From Isoetes taiwanensis (Eukaryota > Streptophyta > Lycopodiopsida > Isoetales > Isoetaceae): a DNA stretch of 64,000 bases. Position numbers and translations under genes: made by a program. The DNA is taken from the NCBI GenBank assembly GCA_021234155.1, contig JAJEKV010000052.1, positions 3,032,254-3,096,253 on the forward strand, read 5' to 3'. The notes under the pieces were generated by a model. The model worked only from the letters and a program-made list of their open reading frames with translations, did no database searches and was not told where the DNA came from. This document shows, piece by piece, positions 33,070 through 43,088 of this stretch (its first letter is position 1; each line of letters opens with the position of its first letter).

Positions 33070-34320
33070 CCTTGCGGTCATCATTGTTGGATGCATGGCC
33101 ATTGTGGGCATAAAATGCAAGAAATAAATTTCCAAAAAACGCTCCTATGTCAAAGCCCATGGGTCCGTAGAATGCAAACTCAGGATCAATAACCTTTGTA
33201 GAAGTAAAGGTGACCATAATTGATCCAGTATGCAAATCACCATGGATTAGCGCTTGTGATCTTTCACAGAATCTACACAAAATATGATGATTAATCCAAG
33301 GTAACAACGTACAACTATAAACCAAAAAATTACGTACTTTGCCTTTAAGTCCAGCTATTTCTACTTTGATTTCATCATCTTCACGGAGAATCTTGACATC
33401 TTCATCTAGCTGCGGAGATGTCCACCGGTTGTTTGATGCAATCATGTAGGGCTCCGTAAATATAACTTGTTCAGTAAGCCTACACATCTCAACATTACCT
33501 AAGAATATTTTCACTGCCAGAAAACATAAATTAGAATAACAATGCAAGATTAAAACATGTAAAAATGGTTAACTTCAAAGCATCCTTGGGGCCAATGTTT
33601 GATGATTTTTTGACTGTGGTTCATTCATAAGTAGAGCATTGCTAGGTTTAGGTCTAAGTTTCTCAACTATTGATCTTTGTAAAACAATCCAAGGACTCCT
33701 TCCACCAAATTTACAAAGGGTGTTAGACAGGGCCCATCTGGTCTTTACAGGTTTTGAATAGAAGAATATCAATTGCTTCAGATTACAAAAAAAAGAATGC
33801 TCTGAACAGCTTGCATCATTATTATTGCATTTTTTCCCAGAAGTATAAATCTAGCATCCTTAAAAGGGGAAAAAGAGGGGATATAGCGTACCACTTAGTT
33901 TGTGCTCTTCTGTTGTATGGGCTAAAAGAGAAGTTGAAAAAAGTGTGTTCGCTAGATAATCTGACACGTGTTCTGCCAATGAGGGATATTGAACACCACT
34001 TATTAATCCCTTCCGTAGAATAATGTGTGGAGGCTCCAAGTATTGCATGACGATGGTGGCCATCTTAACATCAAAGAAATAAACTTCTGGAACATGCTCT
34101 GGAGAATAGCTTCCGTGCACTTTCAAAGCTCATGCTTCAAAGAATGCTCGCTCTATTGTCATTGGCCAGCTTTCTCCAACACATCGAACATATGGAATTG
34201 CCATCTCCTACTTCCTCAATCTTCCATTCATTTGCGGGTTCACCAAGTCTTTCTGCTATTTCTGGAGGAGCTTTAATATAGCTTGCAGGTGTTCCTTCTG
34301 TGAGGTGGTAAAATCCCACC
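33070..34320 (-). pseudogene. mtnK (plant MTK): 5-methylthioribose kinase fragment
   Basis: Minus-strand exons of the methionine-salvage enzyme that phosphorylates 5-methylthioribose. The first (34319 down) reads MGFYHLTEG...IEEVGDGN, then skips about 20 codons of the ATP-binding region and continues in another frame as IPYVRCVGESWPMTIERAFF, a TGA, then HVPEVYFFD and [20 protein letters not shown]. After an intron (donor GTACGC near 33890) comes [19 protein letters not shown] (acceptor near 33503). A second intron leads to [15 protein letters not shown] and [20 protein letters not shown], ending at DRK|GTAGTG near 33072. The catalytic HGDLHTGS motif and the DPE metal site are kept, but the final ~120 residues are absent. 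It is a truncated, frameshifted copy, probably captured by a mobile element. Confidence 0.85.
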
Positions 34321-34454
34321 TCGTTAATCTTTTGGCAGTCTTTGATTTCGTCATTTTCTTTGATTGCCCTAGAACAGAATGATCAATCCAAAGTACCAGC
34401 AACTTTGAGCAGATAAAATCAGGGTGCAGATAGCTAGAGCAGATAGTTGAAGAT

Positions 34455-34505
34455 TTGCCCTTTTGCAGCATAGATCTAGAGCAGGATAGACGGTTTCCAG
34501 ATGCG
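34455..34505 (+). repeat. 51-bp direct repeat, copy 2
   Basis: Second copy of 32827-32877, same orientation, just upstream (in gene sense) of the methylthioribose kinase fragment. Confidence 0.9.
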
Positions 34506-34739
34506 ATAGAAACTTCAGAGCTTGGATTTGGAAGCCGATGGATTCTTACATTGTCACTGGTTAGTAAGGTGGGGGTGCCAGCAATGGTGAACTTAAGGTA
34601 AAATCTACTCTCCAATTCACATGTTAATCTAAAACAGTGAAATTTTTGCATAAACATGTGCTCTAAGACATGACAAAACAAACTTAATCTACGACATTCA
34701 CTAAAATTCAGTCTGCCCTTCAAAATGAACAGTTAAAGT

Positions 34740-34936
34740 CAGGGGGTCCAGACCCCCTAATGGTGATACGTTGTATCAAATGGTGCACAAAATTCATGTG
34801 ATGCAAGGGAGCCTGAATGGTGAGCATCTGCTGCAGCTATGGTGAGCCATGAAACATGAAATGGTGATGCTAGAATCAGAATATGGTGATGTGAATTGGC
34901 AACAATGGTGATATTTTGTACCTATATGGTGACAGT
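34740..34936 (+). repeat. Subterminal ATGGTGA motif cluster
   Basis: About eight ATGGTG[AC] copies within 200 bp of the left end (for example near 34760, 34781, 34817, 34840, 34862, 34884, 34906 and 34925). The right end shows related CACCAT/CGCCAT motifs (38705-38970). These are candidate transposase-binding sites. The left tip also has a perfect GGGGGTC-CA-GACCCCC hairpin (34742-34757). Confidence 0.7.
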
Positions 34937-35494
34937 AATTTCATGACTTGGTCTGTACATTGCCCTGAAAGATAACAATAAGAACACAAAAATTAAGCAA
35001 GATTAGTTGCCTATACATTCTTGTGAACTTATATGTTACCAGTTATAGGGAATTGAACCCCTATTGACCAATAAATTGGCCAATTACCATTACTGCGCCT
35101 GCAAAACAAACAAGAAATCCGTGTTAGAATGTTCACACAGCAACAAAGACATTATGCACTCATGGAAATTAACAAAAATACCTGTTGAAGGGATCCTATC
35201 TATTGATGCATGTCTAAAACATGATCAAACGATAAGATCCCTCAAATGCAACCACACACATATCTTAATAGCTCCAAAGTCTTCAAAACGCTTAAGTTAG
35301 CACCAACAATTGTTCAATCAAGTTTGCTGAAGTCATCTAATTACATGATCAATACAGAATTAAAAAAGAAAATCACTTGAATAGAATCACTTGATATTAA
35401 GCTTGATACATACCTCATTAAGAGGCAAAAAATGCATACCATGGCTGAAAATACAAGAAGTAACTGCTGGAATGATAACGCCGAAATTTTGCTG

Positions 35495-37998
35495 TCAAAG
35501 ACCCAAACTTTTGAGGTGCTCATCTGCCTCAAACCTGTACAATTCATCCAAATCTTTAAGCTTTCCTCTAGCCTGAGATTCTTCGTCTGAATCAGATGTG
35601 TCCTTTTCATTCAATTTTCTTTTTTTTCTACAATGCTCATCATTTTTACATGCAGTCAAGGGTAAATCCACAAATAGATCTAGACCTTGACTGCATCCAT
35701 GACTAGCATCTTCACCTTGTTCACTATTTTCATTTATTTCATGTTCATGCGCAGTTTCAGCCAGTAATTCAGTTGTGATAATAATTGGGCCATCTTCCAC
35801 ATCTTGTGCTTCTGATTCCAGCATTCTTTTTGTTTTTCTCCTCAATCTTTTAGGCCTTAATGAGGCAAATTCATTGTTCTCTAAGGCAGCCCTTTCCAAA
35901 GCCTCCCTTTCTGCTGCAGCCTTTCTTTCCTCTCTCAGTTTCTTATTCTCTTCCCTTCTCTTTTTCTCTTGCTCCTTTGCTTCTTTCCTCTGAGCCTGCA
36001 GCTTCTTCTTCTCTTCTAATTGTTCTTGTCTAATCCTAGCTGCCTCTTCACACTGCCTTTGATACTCTAATCTAGCATGCACCATCTCATCTGATGTCAC
36101 AAGGAGTCTGCCCTTCAAGCTTTCAGGTAATCTAAGCCTCTTAGGTTTACATTTTGGATTACTTGTGGATGGAACATCTGCAGCAGCAGGAGCAGATAGT
36201 GATGGATTGTTTGAAGGGATGGGAAGATGGGAAATCAGGTCTACAAGTGCAACAAGTGGATTGCCATCTTCAAGAGTACCACCTAAGGTATAACATAGAG
36301 AAATATTAGAGCAAGACAGTAAGATTGAATGGATTTACAAAAATTAAAGTGTCTTGTACCTTGTATCTCAGATTGACCACCATCAAGTTCATCTGCTCCT
36401 GCTGCTGCAGTATCATCAGCATCATAATACTCATCTACATCAGGTTCAGCCACAGGTGCTTCAGCCACAGGTGCTGCCATGGCTTCTGTCCTACCAGTTG
36501 CTACCTCTCTTTCCCTTTCCATACTATCTGCTAAAGGGTCAGGTTGTACACGAGAAGGATCCCAAGGCCATATTCCAGTTTTGGAAAATCCAGCAGTGAT
36601 GTTACTAGGACTAAGAGCTTGCGATAATGAATTTGACACAATAGTAGCAAGATCTTCTTTAGTAGGCTCAACTCCATATTTGCTATGCATGAAATGACCT
36701 CTTAGTTTTCTGAAATTAATTTTGAATGGTCTAAAACAAGAGACGTCTAATGGTTGCAGCCTATGTGACGTATGTGGTGGCAATTGAACAATCTGCAGCC
36801 CTATTTCTCTCGCTTTTAGAATGGTAGCCATGTTAACATGGCTACCATGACCATCACAAATTAGCAAATGAGGTCTGTCTTTACTTACCCCCCCAGGAAC
36901 GTTATTTCTGAAATGGTCTAACCATGCTTCAAATAACTCATCTGTGATCCAAGCTTTTTTTTGGAAAGCCATGGCAGCACCAGCTTCACAACCTGCTACC
37001 AGATTCTGATCTCTCATCCTTTTGCCTTTAAAAACATAAAGACTTGGAATCCTAGTTCCTGTTAATGCAAACAAGTAATGAATTAATCTATTCAATCAAA
37101 TTTATAAAACATAAACAATTAAACTAGCAAATTTAATACTTCATATCTATTCAATCAAATTTATAAAACATAAGCAATTAAACCAGCAAATTTAATACTT
37201 CATAGCTATAAACTCACCTGATGCATTTACACAAACTAGAACGGTCATCCATTCCCGATTCTTTGGCACATGCTCTGTCACATTTTTCTGCCCCTTCCTA
37301 GCTATAACTCTCATGCCAGTTCTGCAACCTGCCTGAACTCCAGTTTCGTCGCAATTCCATACTCTGCTTGGATCAAGATTTAGGTCATCATATACTTTTC
37401 TAAGTGTGGAATAGAAATTGTCAAGGTTTTTGGTAGTCATTGACTTCACCCTTTGAAGTTCAATGCATTGTACAGTCCTCACAGCAATTTCTGGATGCCT
37501 CCCCCTAAAAGATTTCCACCACTTCTTACCAGGGAGCCCATCCTTGAAACAAGTCTGCCTATGGATAGTCATGGCAGCTACCTTTTGTTTCATAATGTCA
37601 AGGGTAATTGCACGACCCTCCTCAGCCAATTGGAGGGCCCAATCAAGGAGAAATTTCTCCTCATCCACTGTTAGTGCTTTGGGAATAGATCCAAATTTAG
37701 ATTTGGATTTACCATACAAGTGATTCCTCAAAGTGGTTTGAGGAATCCCATAGTGCAAACCAGCTTTTCTTATGGAGAAGATGCCGTCTTCAATGGATTC
37801 CATGGCAGATTCTAAGGCTTCCATAGTCCATGAACCCCTAGTAGGACCTCTAACATGCTTCTTAGCAGTTGCAGATTTTTTGGCAGAAATCAGAATTCTA
37901 GAAGACCTACTTTTTCTAGGAGGAGGTGGATCTGCAACTTCTTGTTCTAAGTTAGAATCAGGGGGAAAAGCAATGGTTCTATTACTTCTCAGATTCAT
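35495..37998 (-). CDS. Pogo/Tigger-like DDE transposase, intact
   Basis: Exons 37998-37218, 37058-36360 and 36282-35495 join with GT-AG introns (donors GTGAGT and GTACAA; acceptors AACAG and CTTAG) into 2268 nt, giving 755 residues and a TGA stop. Residues ~50-190 form the DNA-binding region: a psq/CENP-B type helix-turn-helix (FSIRKAGLHYGIPQTTLRNH) and a second one with FLLDWALQLAEEGRAI and GKKWWKSFRGRHPEI. The DDE_1 catalytic core follows with NCDETGVQ (~217), LLICDGHGSHVN (~328) and LQPLDVSCF (~365) as the acidic triad. The C-terminal third is a K/E/R-rich coiled coil (~550-620) and an acidic tail. It cuts and pastes its own element in the nucleus. The open reading over three exons and intact triad suggest recent insertion. 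ATG at 37998 is chosen because it begins the basic N-terminus; an upstream in-frame ATG is possible. Confidence 0.85.
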
Positions 37999-39059
37999 TT
38001 CTGAAAGAAATGAGATGGGAAAAACAATGAGATGAAGATGTAGCGCTTCTCCAAAAGAATGACAAAATTTATGCCTACATATAAACAATTCATTGGCATC
38101 AATATTTAAAGAACTCAGTGAAAGAAATGTGAATTAAAGACTAAGTTTAAAAATATGAGACTATGGAATTAAAACAATGGGATAAATAATCTACCAGCAG
38201 ATCAATGAGCAGCAGATCAATGAGCAGAGATGCCAGTGATAGTGATCAACCCTGATGGCAAAAAGGGAGCATCATCAGAACGATTACTTCAAGCCCAAAA
38301 ATGAAGAAAAATCCTGAAAAAATGACCTCCAGAATAAACTCTTAAACTCACCTACAGAAGCCCACATCGCTCATCTCAGTTGGGCCTATTTATACCCTGC
38401 AGCCATACGAAAAACAGCATGAGAATGAAGCCACTAAAGGATGCTAATTAAAATCAAAGGTTCAGGAGATTCCATGTCAATGATCCATCCTATTTCCGGC
38501 TGGGATCATGCCAAATGGGTGCCATCTCATTGATCCTAAAGAACTGCAGTTGAAAAACCCGCCAAATCGATGAAGAAGCTCCAAGTTTTTGGAGGGCAGG
38601 AACGAAAACATGCTGCACAATGGTTTTCTTGTGAAAAATCCATGCAAAATAGTGCTCTGAACCATTGGATTCCATGGTTTTGCAAGACTCCAGCAGCTAA
38701 ATTTGATGCGCCATTAAAGGCGGGCGCAGCGCCATCTTGGGCAGTCGCCTAACCGTCATGAAGATTAGGTTTGCCATCTGCAGGGTTAGGGTTCGCCATC
38801 TGGAGCAGCCGCCTAACTGTCATGAAGATTAGGGTTCGCCATCTGCAGGGTTAGGGTTCGTCATCGTGAGGATGAGATTTCGCCATTAAGGGCTTTAGGC
38901 GGACCATTAAGGTGAATTTTGCGTGCAAAAAATAAGCTCCTGGTGACACCATGGAAGGGGGCGTCACCATTGACGGGGACCCCACCTTAAAAGGAAAATA
39001 GATGCCATCTAACCTTTGTAAAGAGGAAATAGGCTTGAGTGCTACAGCCGCAACCGCCA

Positions 39060-39900
39060 TAGCTAGAGCGCGGGGACGCCCAACAAAACCCTGCACAGAA
39101 GAGGGGGGCTGAACCTGATGAAGGGGTTAAACCCCTGTGAGAGCCCATTACGGCAAATAAATGGGCGAGCACAGGGGTTTGACCCCTTTAACCGGGCAGG
39201 TCCGAGACTGTTTTTTGGACTCCCTTGCAAATATTTTGGCGAGATTTTCAGGCAGATTTATGTGCCAGGCAGCACAAATGCGGCCAGGAATATGTTTTTT
39301 CAAAGCAGATTTGGATGAGGCATGCAAATCCGGCCAGGACCTTATTCAATGAGCCAAGCCGAAACCATGGCGACCATGGCCTTGGTGAGCCAAAGGCCGA
39401 CTTGCGAAGCGCGAATTAAAAAAGGGGGGATATGATGCGTTGAATTAAGAACATGGCTTCTTGAACATCCCGAAGAGTCCGTGGAAATTTGAACAAAGCG
39501 AAACCGGTTGTGGCGGTCGGTTTATGCAGAAGCATTGGCGGCCGGGATTGATCGAAAGAAAGCGAAATCTTCGGCTGCCGCAGATGGTTTATCATGATAA
39601 CCGTGCTGCCGCAGATGGTTTATCGTGATAACCCGAGGCGAGAGGATCACACTATTCGGCTAATAACCAGTCTAGATCTAACGGCTACGATCTAAAATAG
39701 GCGAGGACCTGCCGGTTAACGGTTGGATCTGACCATCGGATTGCATCTGCTTGTAACGCTCCCTTCAGCAGGGAGTTCTATTGCGGGCAAGCCCTAAAAA
39801 TCGCCCTAAAAATCCTGACCGTCGAAATTACTAAGATGGATCTCAGCCATCCAATCTAGGGCTGGATCCAAGAATTACAGCAAAACATTATAATATAAGA
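39060..39900 (-). mobile_element. Helitron-type 5' end F2, inverted to F1
   Basis: On the minus strand it starts TCTTATATTATAATGTTTTG at 39900 and matches F1 (31122-31385) for about 180 bp, then resumes the match at 39120-39060 after an inserted 600-bp block. No 3' hairpin/CTAG end was found for it inside the window. Confidence 0.65.
39121..39720. mobile_element. 600-bp insertion relative to the F1 copy
   Basis: Comparison with F1 shows the block is extra: F1 reads directly ...AACCTGATG|GGTTGGATCTG.... The insert opens with a foldback (AAGGGGTTAAACCCCTGTG at 39121, pairing with CACAGGGGTTTGACCCCTTT at 39170). TTAACCGGGCAGGTCC (39188) is nearly the inverse of GGACCTGCCGGTTAA (39705). A ~30-bp unit (TGCCGCAGATGGTTTATC) is repeated near 39575 and 39604. 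No target duplication is evident. Confidence 0.6.
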
Positions 39901-40340
39901 TAAGATGAAGCAAATCACGAAGCAACTCATGAAGCTAGCAATCGACACAATATGGCCATGTTATATAATGTCATATGGTATTGCGTTATTTTGATGCTGA
40001 ACCAAGTTAATCTTAATCACATTGCTTAGTTGTCATTGTTTTGCCAGTTAAACATCAATGTGTGATAATTTGTCTATGATATTTATTTTTATTGATGCCA
40101 TATATGGAGGCCAAAAGAAAGAAATTTTTTATTTGCAAAGTAGAGCTTCTTTTTTGCTTTCATTTTTTAAATGCTTCTCTTGCACTAATAATGCTAATCA
40201 CACCAAGGAATTTATAAAAATGTAGACAAATATCGAAATAAAATATTATGGGCAAGCCCAACGTTATATTCCAACAAGAAATTAAAACTATTACAATTAT
40301 TTTCAAAATTTTCATTGCCAAGTTCTCAAATTTTGGGTTC
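39901..40340. other. No gene seen
   Basis: AT-rich spacer between the F2 end and the possible 3' end of Helitron G. Nothing else is recognisable. Confidence 0.5.
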
Positions 40341-40669
40341 CTAGCTAACATGCCCAGCATTGTAACTTGTTTCGTAGAAAAATAAAAACTTAAGGGCATC
40401 TTGCAAAATAGTCAAAAACTTAAGGGCATTTGGTAGTTTTTTCCTTGATTTTAAGATATAGACTAGCACTAGGTATGGTCTTTTTGGGCTCGTGGGCCTT
40501 AGTTTTATGTTATCTTGGCCGGCTAGAACATATGACTAAAATGACTAAAAGAAACGTGTATATGAGCAACAATGCATGTCGAGACGTGCTAGATGCCTCC
40601 TTGCATCACGAAATGCGGTCATTAAAAGGGGCAGAATGAACCCATTACATAAGAACAACAAGGCCAGGA

Positions 40670-41490
40670 ATGACAAAGATGGATGCGAAGAAGGCACTGC
40701 TGTTGGGTGCCTTCCTCTGTCACACCGTTCTGCTAGTCCATGGAGTATATTATGGTAGATATGGTTACATGTATGCAGATGCAACACTGTCATTTCCTCA
40801 GTACAAGACCATTGTAAGCTCTCCGAACAACTTGTACAGCCTTGTCCTGTATATAACCAATAATGCAGGGAAAGGAATGCTGTGCTATGTTGGAGTGCTT
40901 AAGAACAGCACGGTGCTGACATCCTATTGGGGAGGCATAGCCATGTCTGATAGGTACTTAACCACTGATCGGTGTGAGCTGGATTTAGATACGGAGGGGT
41001 TTATTGCGGTTGAGACATCCAGTTACTACAGTAAAGTTGCGATTCTAAGTGCGGCAGAGACAGCGGACATGGCCAATGTGCTGGTAGCAGTTAGCGACGC
41101 TGGAGAGTTTATCCATTTCCTTAGAAGCAACCCCCCGGCTCCCCCTCCCCCTACTATTTCAGACTCCCCTCTACCCCCTGTTGCTAAAGACTTCCCACCA
41201 CCACCTCCTATCGGCTCTACCATACGTGCTCCTCCCAGTCCTAACAGTCGCCCCTTTGCCGGCTCCGGTTCCTGCCCCTGGTAAACTACCTTGCCTTTCC
41301 TCGTATGCTTCACTATATTTGCATGACGCTTTTACTAACTCTATTATTTAGATTTGGTTTTTTCGTACAGGCTTTTGCACAATGCCTTTACTAACTTGCA
41401 CTGTTTTGTTTCTGCAGTAACGCTGCGTCTCTCCATTTTGTCTTGTGTATGACCTTGTTGATTGGTGTCATTGTGTTTATACTCATGTAA
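40670..41490 (+). CDS. Small secreted protein, proline-rich, tail-anchored
   Basis: Two exons, 40670-41280 and 41418-41490, are joined at CCCTG|GTAAAC...TCTGCAG|TAAC. Residues 1-26 form a signal peptide (KKALLLGAFLCHTVLLVHG). Residues ~30-150 form a compact domain with aromatic and beta-like character (NNLYSLVLYITNN, CYVGVLKNSTVLTSYWGG, DTEGFIAVETS) that loosely resembles a B-lectin/curculin fold; this assignment is weak. A Pro-rich stretch follows (PPAPPPPTISDSPLPP). Splicing replaces the stop just past exon 1 with CNAASLHF and a hydrophobic C-terminus (VLCMTLLIGVIVFILM), so the product looks GPI- or tail-anchored at the cell surface. An alternative start is the ATG three codons later. It may lie inside Helitron G, opposite to that element's strand. 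Confidence 0.55.
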
Positions 41491-42326
41491 TAATTGGTAG
41501 CCTTACCAACATATGGTCTATATGTCAACGTTCAACAATGTTTTTGCATGACCTTGTTGATTGGTATCCATGTGTTTGTTATACTCATCTAGGAGTTGAT
41601 TGCATTGCCAACATACAGTTTATGTGTCAAAGTTCAGCAACGTTTACCATGCAATATAATGGGGAATGAAGAAACAAAAAATAAGTAGATAGTGCTTTAA
41701 TAATTTTGTTTCTTAGTGCACTGTTATATAACTCCTCAGGTTTTACCTACAATATGGAAATTCATGCCAAGTACATGGTAAAGTTTTGAATTAAAGAATA
41801 AAGCTTGATCTACATTTCTAGTAATGAAGGTGACCACAATTTGCTTTAAATTTGGAATGAATTAGGGTACCTTCGCACCGACCGTTAAGTTAGCATTCCG
41901 TTAGGATTTTAACTTCATTTGCCTTCACAACACTAGTTAGGTTAGGTTTACATTAAAAAAATTTATTTAGCATTCCGTTGACTTTTATAACCTAGAAGTG
42001 TTAACTTAAATTGGCTTCAGACTAATCTATGTTAAGTTAGGAAATTAAACCCAAATAAATGAATATTAAAATTACATAAAAAATTAAAGTGACATTTTAA
42101 GGTGCCTTTAATTTTTAATGGACATAACCGTCGGCTTAGCTCTGTTGAATGAACTTGTCGAAATGGCGGACACTAGAATTTGACAATATCGGCATCTACA
42201 GGTAGAAATCAAACGAAAATTGCAAGAAGGAAGTCAAATTATGTATCTGTTTCCTGCAATTCTCTTTGACTATACATATTCCTTAGATGCAAATTTGAGG
42301 CAAGCAGTCAGCTCCTTAGATGATGT

Positions 42327-42958
42327 AAGTTTTTCCCTTCTCTTTTCCCTCCTTCTCTCTTCCAAGTTTCTATATGCCCTCCCTTTTCCTTTTCCTTTTC
42401 CCTTGTCTCCACCTTTTTTTTCTTCTATTTTTTTAGTGCCCTTTTTTCCCTTCCTTTTTTTTTCCGTGCCTTTTTTCCTTCCCTTCCTTCTTTTTTGTTC
42501 TTTTCCCTTTCTTTTTTTCTATACATTCCATTTTTCCCTTTCCTTACACTTTCCCTCTTTCTTTTCTGCTCTCTTTCAATTTTCGCTATGCCTTTTATTT
42601 CCCTTTCTTGCTTTCCCCCTCTCTTTTTTTTTCCCCTTTTTATCTCCCTTCTCCCCTCCCTTTTTCTCTTCCCCTTTTTTGTGTCTTTTTTCTTCTTTCT
42701 CCACTTACTTCCTCTTCCCGTTTCCTAATGTCCCTTTTCGCTCCCTCCTCCTCCCCCTTTCTTTTCCCCTTTCTCTTCCCTTTTACTGTTATCCTCACCC
42801 TTTGTCTCTTCTTCTTTTCGTAATGTCCTTTTTTTCCTTCAATTTTTTTCCTTTCTTTTGCTTTTCACTTTTTTCTGTGCTCTTTTCCGCTTTTTTCCCT
42901 TTTCCTTCTTTCCCTTTTAGCCGTGCCTTTCACTTTGCCCTTTTTTTTCTTTCCTCTT
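42327..42958 (-). repeat. Purine tract of Helitron G (pyrimidine on plus strand)
   Basis: About 630 bp of almost pure C/T on the plus strand, in TTCCC/CTTTT units, with scattered GTGCCTTT motifs. It occupies the same place relative to the 5' end as the 1.6-kb tract of Helitron A. Confidence 0.85.
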
Positions 42959-43088
42959 AACAGATTAATGCATGGCCAATCATGATGTAGAAAGTTGTGC
43001 AATAAATCTCAGACTTCGGTCGAAATTAGGGTTTGATTCATGACATACGATAAAACTTTATAATATAAAAGATATTTACAGTACAAGT

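Larger units (their letters stand above)
34736..38987 (-). mobile_element. Pogo/Tigger-like transposon, apparently complete
   Basis: Both ends abut TA (34734-34735 and 38988-38989), the expected target for Tc1/mariner-pogo elements. The left end has CAGGGGGTCCAGACCCCCTA followed by ATGGTGA. The right end, read in reverse, has AGGTGGGGTCCCCGTCAATG followed by GTGA, so the terminal repeats are imperfect. ATGGTGA-type motifs recur just inside both ends in opposite orientation. The 4.25-kb element holds one three-exon transposase gene. It sits between the methylthioribose kinase fragment and the right-hand Helitron-type end. Confidence 0.7.
40342..43072 (-). mobile_element. Helitron G, same family as Helitron A
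   Basis: The minus-strand 5' end is TCTTTTATATTATAAAG at 43072, preceded by A. The next ~110 bp match Helitron A, including CATGATTGGCCATGC and TTAAGAGG. The 3' end is uncertain: near 40323-40342 the minus strand reads ATGCTGGGCATGTTAGCTAG, matching only the right arm of the family hairpin plus CTAG, so it would be a damaged terminus. Placement of the 5' end is firm; the full extent is tentative. Confidence 0.55.

Noticed and set aside
36325-36697. Plus-strand open frames across the pogo gene
   Set aside because: They are shadows of the minus-strand transposase exons, which carry the conserved motifs.
42220-42960. 246-codon plus-strand frame rich in Phe, Pro and Ser
   Set aside because: Same simple-sequence artefact in the purine tract of Helitron G.
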